Source: UBA6109 sp035366835 (GTDB taxonomy: Bacteria > Desulfobacterota > Syntrophia > Syntrophales > UBA6109). Taken from it: a stretch of DNA of 64,000 nucleotides. Positions 39,950 through 48,249 of the stretch are shown piece after piece; within the stretch, counting starts at the first letter, position 1; every line of letters starts with the position of its first letter. The stretch is from positions 49,285-113,284 of the forward strand of contig DAOSIS010000008.1 of assembly GCA_035366835.1 (NCBI GenBank). The letters run 5' to 3'. The notes under the pieces are model-generated. The model had not been told where the DNA came from, did not search any database, and saw nothing but the letters and a program-made list of their open reading frames with translations. The position numbers were made by a program, and so were the translations under genes.

Positions 39950-40593
39950 ATGCTTGCCCCTGAAGGAATTCCGTTCTGCTGATGGTGCATGTCTTTCCAG
40001 TCGCCGCGCCACAACCCCAGGAGAATTTCATCCTGGAAGCCCCCTCCGGTCATCCATTGGTTCTTCAGGCATCCCTCGCGGCTGAATCCGACCTTGAGAA
40101 ACGCCTTTTCCGAACCGCGATTTCCGGAATAGCATCCGGCGCGGAGCTTGTTGAGGTTTTGAACGTCGAAGGCGAAGCGGGCGACCGTTGCGATCGCCTC
40201 CGTCGCATAACCCCTGCCCCAGCATTCCTTTTCGCCGATCAGAAGGCTGATGTCCGCAAAACGGTGGATCCGGTTGACGGGGCCCAATTTGATGTTTCCG
40301 ATGTGGCGGCCGCCCTCCTTGAGGCAAATGGCGAGGAAGATCTCGTCGGGCCTGACGTTCTTTTCCTCGACGAAACGCCGGATGTCCTCGATGGAATGAG
40401 GGATGTAGCGGATTTCGAGAAACTGCGTGACCTCGGGGTCGTTGAGCCAGCGGAAATAGGCCTCGCCGACGTCGGCGAGGCGCACGTCCCGCAGATAGAT
40501 CCTCTCTCCCTCGAGGAAATGTCGCGGCAGGGGTTTCTCCTGTCCTGCCCGGCCCCGCGTGGTTCCTTCGTATTCGGGTACTGCGGCGTTCAC
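39946..40593 (-). CDS. GNAT N-acetyltransferase, PseH-like
   Basis: 215 residues from GTG 40593, placed by GAAAGGAACG and lying 10 bases after hisF. GNAT fold: LEGERIYLRDVRLADVGEAY (about 27-46), FLAICLKEGGRHIGNIKLGP, and the acetyl-CoA site with GEKECWGRGYATEAI and NRGSEKAFLKVGF. In the pseudaminic acid pathway PseH acetylates the 4-amino sugar made by PseC. No other acetyltransferase is in the operon, so this is the natural PseH candidate, though sequence closer to RimJ/RimL types is also possible. A longer frame upstream overlaps hisF. Confidence 0.78.
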   Translation of the reverse strand: MNAAVPEYEGTTRGRAGQEKPLPRHFLEGERIYLRDVRLADVGEAYFRWLNDPEVTQFLEIRYIPHSIEDIRRFVEEKNVRPDEIFLAICLKEGGRHIGNIKLGPVNRIHRFADISLLIGEKECWGRGYATEAIATVARFAFDVQNLNKLRAGCYSGNRGSEKAFLKVGFSREGCLKNQWMTGGGFQDEILLGLWRGDWKDMHHQQNGIPSGASI

Positions 40594-40603
40594 GGCGTTC
40601 CTT

Positions 40604-41392
40604 TCATGTGTGCAGGCGGATGGGAATGCCCGCGTTCTTGATTCGCGACCGCGTCTGCATCGGATTTTCATCCTTGAAACAGAAATAGGTTCCCGCGGAA
40701 ACGGCGTCCGCCTTTCCCTCGAAGAAGCCGTCCACGAAGTGGCTGGCCAGGCCGCAGCCGCCCGATGCGATGACGGGAATCGATACGCGCTCGGCGACCT
40801 TCCGCGTCATCTCGAGGTCGAGTCCCTGCCCCGTCCCGTCGCGGTCGATGGCGGTGAGGAGGATCTCGCCGGCGCCGCGGCGCTCGCCTTCTTCCGCCCA
40901 GGACAGGGGATCGAGGCGCGTCTCCTCCCGGCCGCCCTTGGTCCAGACGCGGCCGGTCCCGTCGCTGTTCCGCCGGTAATCGATGGCGAGGACCACGCAC
41001 TGGACCCCGAAGGTGTCCGCCGCTTCCGTGATCAGGTCCGGTCTCTGCACGGCGGCCGTGTTGACGCTGACCTTGTCGGCCCCACCGGCGAGCAGCCTGC
41101 GGAAATCGGCGATGGAGCGCACGCCGCCCCCGACGGTGAACGGGACGAAGATCTCTTCCGCGGCACGCCGGACGACGTCCATGAGCGTGTCGCGGTGTTC
41201 CGCCGAGGCGTCGAGATCGAGAAAGATCAGCTCGTCCGCGGCCTGCGCTTCGTAGATCTTCGCCTGCGAGACGGGATCGCCGATTTCGATGACCCGGTCG
41301 AAGCGGATCGTCGTGACGAGCACCCTCCGGGCCGTCGCTCCGAAGCGGCTCGTCTTCATCTGAAGTTTCGGAATGAGTCTTCGCTTCAGCAT
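40604..41392 (-). CDS. hisF: HisF-type cyclase subunit of the sugar amidotransferase system
   Basis: 262 residues from ATG 41392. HisF barrel motifs: RFDRVIEIGDPVSQAKIYEA, DELIFLDLDASAEHRDTLMD, FTVGGGVRSIADFRRLLAGG and IPVIASGGCGLASHFVDGF. It is paired with hisH and an N-acetyl-sugar amidotransferase, with no other histidine gene, so it is an accessory copy. In Pseudomonas (WbpG/HisH2/HisF2) and Campylobacter this trio supplies ammonia to make an acetamidino group on a sugar. It is more divergent than biosynthetic HisF at the start of the barrel. Confidence 0.87.
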   Translation of the reverse strand: MLKRRLIPKLQMKTSRFGATARRVLVTTIRFDRVIEIGDPVSQAKIYEAQAADELIFLDLDASAEHRDTLMDVVRRAAEEIFVPFTVGGGVRSIADFRRLLAGGADKVSVNTAAVQRPDLITEAADTFGVQCVVLAIDYRRNSDGTGRVWTKGGREETRLDPLSWAEEGERRGAGEILLTAIDRDGTGQGLDLEMTRKVAERVSIPVIASGGCGLASHFVDGFFEGKADAVSAGTYFCFKDENPMQTRSRIKNAGIPIRLHT

Positions 41393-41396
41393 CGTC

Positions 41397-42023
41397 TCAG
41401 GGCCTCCATTGCAGGAAATTCTCCAGGACCCTGAGGCCGTGGTCCTGACTCTTTTCGGGGTGAAACTGCGTCGCGAAGACATGGTCTTTTCGCACGGCGG
41501 CCGCGAAGGAAACGCCGTATTCGCACGCGGCTTCGACATCCCGGCCGTCCCTGCAGCGCAGGTGATAGGAATGGACGAAGTAAAAATCGGCACAGGCCGG
41601 CAGACCGCGGAAAAGCACGCTTTGCGTCCGCGGAGAGACGTCGTTCCAGCCGACGTGCGGCAGCCGGACGTCCGCCGATTCCTGCGGGAGACGGACGACG
41701 TCGCCGTCGAACCAGCCGAGGCCGTCGTGGACGCCGCCCTCGAAACCTCGCCGGGCCATGAGCTGCATGCCCAGGCAGATGCCGAGGATCGGGACGAGGC
41801 GGCCTTTCACCGCCTTTCCGAGGGCATCGGCGAGACCGGTTTCGCGCAGGCGGCGGATCCCCTCCGCAAAGGCGCCGACGCCGGGCAGGACGAGGCGGTC
41901 CGCATCCGCCAGTTCCTCCGGATCGGCAAGGATGGCCGTATCGGCACCGAGAGACTCCAGGGCGTGCCGGACGGAGAGGAGGTTTCCCATGCCGTAGTCG
42001 ACGATACCCACCATGATCTTCAT
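41397..42023 (-). CDS. hisH: HisH-type glutaminase subunit
   Basis: 208 residues from ATG 42023, overlapping the previous stop as ATGA. Class I glutaminase motifs: VGIVDYGMGNLLSVRHALES, LPGVGAFAEGIRRLRETG, the nucleophile elbow GICLGMQL (Cys83) and the triad region FATQFHPEKSQDHG. It releases ammonia from glutamine and passes it through HisF. Here the context points to sugar amidination instead of histidine synthesis. A longer frame upstream has no support. Confidence 0.9.
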   Translation of the reverse strand: MKIMVGIVDYGMGNLLSVRHALESLGADTAILADPEELADADRLVLPGVGAFAEGIRRLRETGLADALGKAVKGRLVPILGICLGMQLMARRGFEGGVHDGLGWFDGDVVRLPQESADVRLPHVGWNDVSPRTQSVLFRGLPACADFYFVHSYHLRCRDGRDVEAACEYGVSFAAAVRKDHVFATQFHPEKSQDHGLRVLENFLQWRP

Positions 42024-43243
42024 CCCGCTGCGGCTGCCGCGCGTCCGCAGTCGCGCCGCAGAAAACGTTCGAGCTGCACCGTGGCCTCGTCGCGGGGCAT
42101 GCCGCCGCACCGCGGCCAGCGGTCGAAATCGGCAACCCGCTTCCCTTCTTTCACCAGGCGCTCGTCGTGCCGGTAGGGGGAAACCATGTGGCTTTTTGCG
42201 ATGCCGAGGAACTCCGCCTCCGTGAGGCCGACGAATTTCAGGAAGAGGTCCAGGCTCGGCGGCCTCCGGCCCTCATATTCCGCGATCGTTTCCAGGGCCT
42301 CCTCCCGGGAGAGGCGGCCGTTCCGGATGTCGATGGAAGCGAGGTGCGTGGGACGGCTGTAGCCCCGCTTGATATACTTGATATAATCGCGCACGCCCTG
42401 CAGGCAGCATTCGATCTTCTCATAGTCGTAACCGGGCGGGACGTTCTCCACTTCGTCGCCCCTCCATCCCAGTTCATCCCGGATGATCGCCGACTGCTTC
42501 TTGACGTCCCAGGGGATGAAGGATCCCAGGCACACGGAGCGGTAGTCGAGCTTCCGCAGCTCCTTGAGCGGAGGATAGCGGAAGGGGTCGAGGTCGCGGC
42601 TGTCCACCATTCCCTCGAGACGGACGAACATGTCGTCGGCGCCGATCCCCAGATTGATGTAGCGGTTGAAGCGCTTCTCGTCGACCTCTTCGGGCTGGTC
42701 GTAACTGTAATAGGCGGTGTATTCCGAGGAGGGCTCTCCCCAGATCACCAGCGGCACGCGGCAGTTGACCGCCACCCGCATGGGGTAGGCGAAGATCCCC
42801 GTGTGGCAGTGCCAGCAGAAGTCGCCCTTCTCGAGGAAGCTCTGGAGCATCAGTTTCTGGACGACGCGCCAGTTGGGCGTGAAGTGGTGCACGTCCACCC
42901 CCAGGGCCCTGGCGGTCCGCAGGGTGTTTTCGATGACGTTCGGTCTGAGGAACCCGTGATCGAAGCGGACCACGAGCGGCTTCAGGCCGTACTCCTTCAC
43001 GAGGTAGTGCAGCGTCCACGTGCTGTCCTTGCCGCCGCTGAAGGGGACGATGCAATCGTAGTCGGCCTTGCCGCGGTACGACGCGATCAGCTGATCGAGC
43101 TCCCGCTTCTTCACGCCCCAGTCGATCGCCTTCTGCTTGAATTCCTGCTGGCGGCAGATGTTGCAGACCCCCGCTTCGTCGAAAATGATCGTTTCGTGGG
43201 TTTCCGGCAGGACGCAGCGGCTGCAGCGCTTGAGATCCTTCAT
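42020..43243 (-). CDS. N-acetyl sugar amidotransferase (PseA/WbpG family)
   Basis: 407 residues. N-terminal Cys pairs (CSRC at 7-10, CNIC at 27-30) suggest a zinc site; the ATP PP-loop is VPFSGGKDSTWTLH (about 67-80). The remainder (LVVRFDHGFLRPNVIENTLR, FCWHCHTGIFAYP, IWGEPSSEY) is typical of WbpG/PseA enzymes, which convert an N-acetyl group to acetamidino using ammonia from HisH/HisF. In Campylobacter PseA makes the acetamidino form of pseudaminic acid. It lies between pseI and hisH. This is strong evidence for an amidinated sugar. Confidence 0.88.
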   Translation of the reverse strand: MKDLKRCSRCVLPETHETIIFDEAGVCNICRQQEFKQKAIDWGVKKRELDQLIASYRGKADYDCIVPFSGGKDSTWTLHYLVKEYGLKPLVVRFDHGFLRPNVIENTLRTARALGVDVHHFTPNWRVVQKLMLQSFLEKGDFCWHCHTGIFAYPMRVAVNCRVPLVIWGEPSSEYTAYYSYDQPEEVDEKRFNRYINLGIGADDMFVRLEGMVDSRDLDPFRYPPLKELRKLDYRSVCLGSFIPWDVKKQSAIIRDELGWRGDEVENVPPGYDYEKIECCLQGVRDYIKYIKRGYSRPTHLASIDIRNGRLSREEALETIAEYEGRRPPSLDLFLKFVGLTEAEFLGIAKSHMVSPYRHDERLVKEGKRVADFDRWPRCGGMPRDEATVQLERFLRRDCGRAAAAAG

Positions 43244-43247
43244 GAAG

Positions 43248-44339
43248 TCAGCCCTCCCTCTCCAGGCTTCCGCCTGCTTGATGACGCGTTTCTTCGATCA
43301 TGTGCCAGTCGAGCGGCGTTCCCCGGTCGATGTCGATCCGGGCCTTTCTGCCCAGGATGCCCGGCAGGTGCCTGGGCGGCAGTCCGTAGCCGGGGCGGAT
43401 GGAACGGAGATTCTCTCCGGTGAACGTCTCGCCGGTCTTCACGTCCGCCACGACGAACAGGGAGCGGCGGAAGACCAGGCTCTGGTCTTCGGCGATCCCG
43501 ATTCCGTAACGGACCTCGCCGAGGGCCTTCTCCGCGGTCCGAACGGCGTCGACCATCGTCCGGAATTCCTGCGGCTCCAGGGAAAAGGCGCTGTCCGGAC
43601 CCGCCACGCTCCGGGAAAGCGTGAAATGCTTTTCCACGAGGCAGGCGCCGAGGGCGACGGCCGCGACGGGGACGGCGGTGCCCAGGGTGTGGTCGGAAAT
43701 CCCCACCGGCACGCCGAACGTCGCGGCCATGGCGGGGATGGTCAGCAGGTTCATCGATTCCGGCGGTGCGGGATAGGCGCTCGTGCACTTGAGGAGCATC
43801 TGCTCCGTAGAGCCGGCGCGGCGCGCCGCACGAAGGGCGTCGGCGATCTCGGTTTCCGAGGCCATGCCCGTCGAGAGGATCAGCGGCTTGCCCGTCGCCG
43901 CCATCTTTTCGATCAGTCCGATGTCCACGATCTCGAAGGAGGCCACCTTGTAGGCCGGCACGTTCATGCGCTCCAGAAAATCGACCGCCGCATCGTCGAA
44001 GGGAGACGAGAACAGATCCATGCCCAGCCGTCCGGCGGTCTCCTTCAATTCCGGCTGCCATTCCCAGGGCGTGGCCGCTTCGGCGTACAGGTCGTAGAGC
44101 GTCCGGCCGTTCCAGAGGGTGTCCTTGATGCGGAAGGCCTCGCCGCCGCAATCGATGGTCAGCGAATCCGCCCGGTAGGTCTGGATCTTCACCGCGTCGG
44201 CGCCCCCTTCCTTGGCGGCCTCGACGATGCGCACCGCCTCGCGGAAGTCGTTGTGATGGTTCGCCGACATCTCGGCCACGATGTAGACGGGCCGGTTGCG
44301 GCCGACGAAGCGGTTACCGATCCGGATGCCCGTTTCCAT
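43248..44339 (-). CDS. pseI: Pseudaminic acid synthase-type enzyme PseI (NeuB family)
   Basis: 363 residues: a TIM barrel (VYIVAEMSANHHNDFREAVR, ADAVKIQTYRADSLTIDCGG, MDLFSSPFDDAAVDFLE, KPLILSTGMASETEI, CTSAYPAPPESMNL, GISDHTLG, VEKHFTLSRSVAGPDSAFS) and a C-terminal SAF/antifreeze-like domain (RRSLFVVADVKTGETFTGEN). It condenses phosphoenolpyruvate with a diacetamido-hexose to make a nine-carbon sugar. The details (EMSANH, TYRADSLTIDC) are closer to PseI than to NeuB or LegI. It overlaps the formyltransferase gene by 26 bases. Confidence 0.92.
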   Translation of the reverse strand: METGIRIGNRFVGRNRPVYIVAEMSANHHNDFREAVRIVEAAKEGGADAVKIQTYRADSLTIDCGGEAFRIKDTLWNGRTLYDLYAEAATPWEWQPELKETAGRLGMDLFSSPFDDAAVDFLERMNVPAYKVASFEIVDIGLIEKMAATGKPLILSTGMASETEIADALRAARRAGSTEQMLLKCTSAYPAPPESMNLLTIPAMAATFGVPVGISDHTLGTAVPVAAVALGACLVEKHFTLSRSVAGPDSAFSLEPQEFRTMVDAVRTAEKALGEVRYGIGIAEDQSLVFRRSLFVVADVKTGETFTGENLRSIRPGYGLPPRHLPGILGRKARIDIDRGTPLDWHMIEETRHQAGGSLEREG

Positions 44340-45108
44340 GGACAGGTCCTTTCAGGGATTCTTCGTCCAGCAGTTCCATACGCAGGTAGATCTTCCGTCC
44401 GTTCCGCCGGACGAAGGCGCCGCCGTAGGGCGGGAAGGTCTGCGCCCGGATCAGGTCGATGAGGCGTCCCGCGGGATAGGATGCCTCGGGATCGATCTCC
44501 GCCAGCCTTTCCAGGTCGCGAACCCTGTGGAAGGTCCCGCAGGAAGGCGACTGGGACCGGCGCGGCAGGGAGCCGGTCCGGATCGCAGGCCAGGAATCGG
44601 CGAAGAGTCCGATGCAGGCCTCCTCCAGTTTTCGGTACAGCGTCTCGGCCGTGTCGGTCGGATCGGCCGCCACCGCGCGCTGCGCGAGGATGTCCCCCGT
44701 GTCGATCCCCTCGTCGACCATGTGGATCGTTGCGCCGGCCGGGGTTCCGTCGAGGATGCTCCAGGCGTTCGGATGGGCGCCGCGGTTGTAGGGCAGCAGG
44801 GCGGGGTGGAGGTTGATCACGCCCCGTGGAAAGAGATCTAGGATCTCTCTCCGGAGGAGATAGCCGAAAAAGGCGCTGACCCCCATCTCGGGCCGCAGGT
44901 CCCGGAGACGCCCGAAAACGTCGGGATCGGAGAGCCGTGATCCGTCGAGAAGGGCATCGGGCGCCGCGGCGTCCGCGAGGATCTCCCCGCCGAACTTGCG
45001 CCGCTCCGGCGGGTGGAGAACGAACCCGGCGATCTCTTCGCCGGCTTCCTGCAGGTGCCTCAGGACCTGCCAGCCGACCCGGTTGTTGCCGAAGAAGACG
45101 ATCCTCAC
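44314..45108 (-). CDS. Sugar N-formyltransferase-like protein
   Basis: 264 residues, formyltransferase fold. The catalytic triad is visible: Asn99, His101 (VINLHPALLPYNRGAHP) and Asp136 (MVDEGIDTGDILAQ). It is shorter than methionyl-tRNA formyltransferase and lies inside a sugar operon, so it probably moves a formyl group from N10-formyl-tetrahydrofolate to an amino sugar. N-formylated nonulosonic acids are known. The start overlaps the pseG stop as ATGA. An alternative target, such as an amino acid on the glycan, cannot be ruled out. Confidence 0.82.
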   Translation of the reverse strand: MRIVFFGNNRVGWQVLRHLQEAGEEIAGFVLHPPERRKFGGEILADAAAPDALLDGSRLSDPDVFGRLRDLRPEMGVSAFFGYLLRREILDLFPRGVINLHPALLPYNRGAHPNAWSILDGTPAGATIHMVDEGIDTGDILAQRAVAADPTDTAETLYRKLEEACIGLFADSWPAIRTGSLPRRSQSPSCGTFHRVRDLERLAEIDPEASYPAGRLIDLIRAQTFPPYGGAFVRRNGRKIYLRMELLDEESLKGPVHGNGHPDR

Positions 45109-46166
45109 GCGACCTTTCCTTTCCGTCGTTTCATCAGGGTCCTGACGATCCGTTCCGCACCGCGCCCGTCGATCAGCTTCCGTCCCCGGCGCCGCATCTC
45201 CCGCCGCGCCGCGGCGTCGTTCAGCAGGCCCTCCGCCGCTGCCGCGATCCGGGATGCGAGCGTGCGGTCGGGCCGGCCCAGGTTCAGGGCGATCCCGGCC
45301 TCGTGCAGGGACGCGGCGATCGGGGCCTGGTTGTCCGCCGCGACCACCAGAAGCGCCGGCAGGCCCAGGCAGGCCATTTCCCAGCAGGTGCTTCCCGCGG
45401 CGGCGACGGCGACATCCGCCCAGGCCATGTGCTCCGCCATGTTCTCCGCCGCCGGGATCACTTCGCCGCGCAGAGAGGCCGCGCGCATTTCTTCACGGCA
45501 GCGCGCCTCGTCCGGGCTGGCGGGGCCGACGACGGTGCGGACTTCCACGCCAGCCGTTGCGAGGCCCCGCAGGGCGCGGATCGTCGTCGGGCCGAGTCCG
45601 AGCGGATCGGCGCCGCCCATGGTCACGAGGATCCGGCCGGCCTCGGCGCGAACCCTTTTCCGGTCGGCCTTCCGTTCCAGAAATTCTCGGCGGATCATCG
45701 CGAAGCGGCTCCCCAGGAGGAGGCGGGTCCTTCTTCCTGTCGTCGGGTAGAGGTCCTCCCGGGCGTAGAGATTCGCATTGATCACGATCTCGGCCTCATA
45801 CCGCCCCGCGACGCCGTTGTCGTCGATCTGCGCCACCGGCAGCCCCCCGCTGCGGACCGCCGCGACATAGGCGGCGCCGAAGGCGTATCCGTCCACGGCC
45901 ACCCAGGAAGCACCGATCTCCCTGCCGAGGGCGGCCGTCTTCCGGGCGTCCGTGTTTCCCCCTGTCGCTGCGTTCAGGACCGCCGCCTTCATCCCCCCGC
46001 TGGCCAGACGCCCTTCCATCGCCGACGACGCCGAGCCGAACGCGAAGAAGACGTCTCCGGCCAGTTCCCGCCAGGCCTGCGCCAGCGCGATGCAGCGCAT
46101 CACATGGCCCGTGCCGATCCGTTCGTTGCCGTCGGCGCGGATGAGGAGGGTTCCGCCCATCTTCAT
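45105..46166 (-). CDS. pseG: UDP-sugar hydrolase PseG-like
   Basis: 353 residues from ATG 46166 (ATGA overlap with the previous gene). GT-B-like hydrolase with ADGNERIGTGHVMRCIALAQ (His21 equals the general base of Campylobacter PseG), VDGYAFGAAY, VAQIDDNG, VTMGGADPLGLGPTTIRALR and VAAAGSTCWEMACLGLPAL. PseG removes UDP from the diacetamido-altrose before PseI acts. It sits in the expected order. The length is normal. Confidence 0.9.
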   Translation of the reverse strand: MKMGGTLLIRADGNERIGTGHVMRCIALAQAWRELAGDVFFAFGSASSAMEGRLASGGMKAAVLNAATGGNTDARKTAALGREIGASWVAVDGYAFGAAYVAAVRSGGLPVAQIDDNGVAGRYEAEIVINANLYAREDLYPTTGRRTRLLLGSRFAMIRREFLERKADRKRVRAEAGRILVTMGGADPLGLGPTTIRALRGLATAGVEVRTVVGPASPDEARCREEMRAASLRGEVIPAAENMAEHMAWADVAVAAAGSTCWEMACLGLPALLVVAADNQAPIAASLHEAGIALNLGRPDRTLASRIAAAAEGLLNDAAARREMRRRGRKLIDGRGAERIVRTLMKRRKGKVA

Positions 46167-48247
46167 GCCTTCCGGAAGACGGCCTGGACGGGCTCGCCTT
46201 CCAGCCGTGCGGCGACGTCGTCGCAGCGGATTGCGTCCGCGAGGATCTCCAGCGCGGCGCGGTATGCGCGCAGCGTCTCGTCGATGTCGGCGTCGGTATG
46301 CAGGAGACAGAGGTTCTGGGCGCCTGCAAAGAGGATGCCGCGCTTGAGGCACTCCTGCTGGAAAAGGCTCTTGTACAGAAGCGATTCCGCCCCCGTCGCA
46401 TCGCGGAAGCCGATGACGGTCCGCGGCGCGTAACCGCGGCAATCGGTGTACGCCCCGACCCCGAAGGCCTGCGCCAGCACGTTGTAGCCGTCCTGCAGCT
46501 TCCGTCCCTGTTCCCAAAGGTGACCGACGACGTTGCGGCGCTGCATCTCGAGAATCGTCGCCTTCGCGGCGGCCAGGGAAAGCGCCTCGCCGCCGAAGGT
46601 GAAGGAAAAGAACACCTCGTCGAAAAGGGACATGATCTCGCGTTTGCCGACGACCGCGGACAGCGGGTATCCGTTGGCGATGGCCTTGCCGAAGCAGGCG
46701 AGGTCGGGCGTCACGCCGAAGTGCTGCTGGGCGCCGCCCAGGGCCATGCGGAAGCCGGTGATCATCTCGTCGAAGACGAGCACGCTCCCTTCCCGGCTCG
46801 TCAGATCCCGCAGCCTTTCGAGAAAGTCGTCCTGCGGTGCGGCGATGCCGACGGGCTCCAGGATGACCGCCGCCACGCGGTCCGGGTGTTCGCGGAAGAT
46901 CCGCTCCGCCGAGGCGATATCGTTGTAGGAAAAGGGGGCCGTCAGGGCGCGGCAGCTCTCCGGAACGCCGCGGTTTCTTGTCGTCGATCCGATGTACCAG
47001 TCCTGCCAGCCGTGATAGCCGCAGCAGGCGATCACGTCCCTGCCCGTGAAGGCGCGCGCGGCGCGGACGGCGCCGGCGGTCGCATCGGAGCCGTTCTTCC
47101 CGAAGCGGACCATCTCCGCGCAGGGAATGACCTCCGTCAGCATCTCGGCAACTTCCACCTCCAAGGGATGGGGGAGGGAGAAGGACGTTCCGTCCGCCAT
47201 CTGCCGGGTCACGGCTTCCGTCACGGCGGGGTAGTCGTGTCCGAGAATCACGGGGCCCAGCGCCAGGGGGTAGTCGATGTACTCGTTCCCGTCGACGTCC
47301 CAGACGCGGCAGCCCTTTCCGCGGGCGAGAAATGCGGGTGCAACCCCCTGGACAAACTGCGTCGGCCCCTTGCTCATGGTCTGCGTGCACGAGGGGATGA
47401 CCCGCCGGGCGCGCGCGAGGAGGGCCAGGGATTTCGTGAGGCTTCGCGAACGCGGCGGCAGCGCCGTTTCGCGGGCCAGGGACTTGTAGAACCCCTCGTT
47501 GCGGACGCCGTCGGCGTTGATCTGCGCGATGCCGGGCTCGCGGTCCAGGAGGGCGAGGACTTCCTGCAAACCGAAGCGGTTGCCGTTGCCGCCGAGCCGC
47601 TCGTAGACGGCGCGCACGAACTGCAGGTCCGCCGGTTCGTCGACGGTCCAGCGGAGGTTGCGGGGCGACAGATCGGTTTCGTTTTCGACGCCGGCGATGC
47701 GGAAACGCCGGGGGTTGCGAATGTAGCTCGTCACGTGTTCGCGGTCCGCGGGCAGGCGCGCCTCTTTCCAGGCCTGCGCCAGCGCTGCGAAGGAAAAGGA
47801 CTCGACGTCCAGGCCGTCCGGATAGGTGTAGCGGAGGCGGTTCGTCACATAGTCGACGTCCCCGGCGAACCCGCGGAGGACGACCTTGTCCACGACGGCG
47901 GGATCGATCAGCGGGCAGTCGGCGGTGATCCGCACGACGACGTCGGCGCGGAATTCGGCGGCGGCGCGATAGAAGCGGTCCAGGACATCGTCTTCGCTGC
48001 CGCGGAAGACGTCGATGCGGCGGGCCCGGCAGAACGCTTCGACGGCGTCGTCCGCGGAACGGTCCGTCGTGGCGACGACGACCCTCTCCACGGTCCGCGC
48101 CTGCCTGACGCGCTCGACGACATGCTGCAGCATCGGCTTGTCCAGGATCGGCTCCAGGACCTTGTTCGGCAGACGGCTCGAACCCATCCGGGCCTGAACC
48201 ACGGCGACGACATGGGGCTTCTTGCGCAAAGGTTTGCTCCTCTCCAT
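46163..48247 (-). CDS. Cytidylyltransferase-aminotransferase fusion protein
   Basis: 694 residues from ATG 48247, 2 bases after the oxidoreductase stop. Residues about 10-250 form a nucleotidyltransferase of the SpsF/PseF type (VVAVVQARMGSSRLPNKVLE, VVVRITADCPLIDPAVVDKV, NLRWTVDEPADLQFVRAVYE). Residues about 275-690 are a class III PLP aminotransferase of the glutamate-1-semialdehyde aminomutase type (GCRVWDVDGNEYIDYPLALG, CCGYHGWQDWY, VLVFDEMITGFR, and the PLP Lys in CFGKAIANGYPL). The first part probably makes the CMP-sugar, since no other CMP-sugar synthetase is present. The second could add another amino group to the sugar. There is no stop or frame change between domains. Confidence 0.88.
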   Translation of the reverse strand: MERSKPLRKKPHVVAVVQARMGSSRLPNKVLEPILDKPMLQHVVERVRQARTVERVVVATTDRSADDAVEAFCRARRIDVFRGSEDDVLDRFYRAAAEFRADVVVRITADCPLIDPAVVDKVVLRGFAGDVDYVTNRLRYTYPDGLDVESFSFAALAQAWKEARLPADREHVTSYIRNPRRFRIAGVENETDLSPRNLRWTVDEPADLQFVRAVYERLGGNGNRFGLQEVLALLDREPGIAQINADGVRNEGFYKSLARETALPPRSRSLTKSLALLARARRVIPSCTQTMSKGPTQFVQGVAPAFLARGKGCRVWDVDGNEYIDYPLALGPVILGHDYPAVTEAVTRQMADGTSFSLPHPLEVEVAEMLTEVIPCAEMVRFGKNGSDATAGAVRAARAFTGRDVIACCGYHGWQDWYIGSTTRNRGVPESCRALTAPFSYNDIASAERIFREHPDRVAAVILEPVGIAAPQDDFLERLRDLTSREGSVLVFDEMITGFRMALGGAQQHFGVTPDLACFGKAIANGYPLSAVVGKREIMSLFDEVFFSFTFGGEALSLAAAKATILEMQRRNVVGHLWEQGRKLQDGYNVLAQAFGVGAYTDCRGYAPRTVIGFRDATGAESLLYKSLFQQECLKRGILFAGAQNLCLLHTDADIDETLRAYRAALEILADAIRCDDVAARLEGEPVQAVFRKA

Positions 48248-48249
48248 TC

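Noticed and set aside
40604..42023. hisH and hisF as part of a histidine biosynthesis operon
   Set aside because: No other his gene is nearby and both are interlocked with an N-acetyl-sugar amidotransferase in a sugar operon, the known alternative use.
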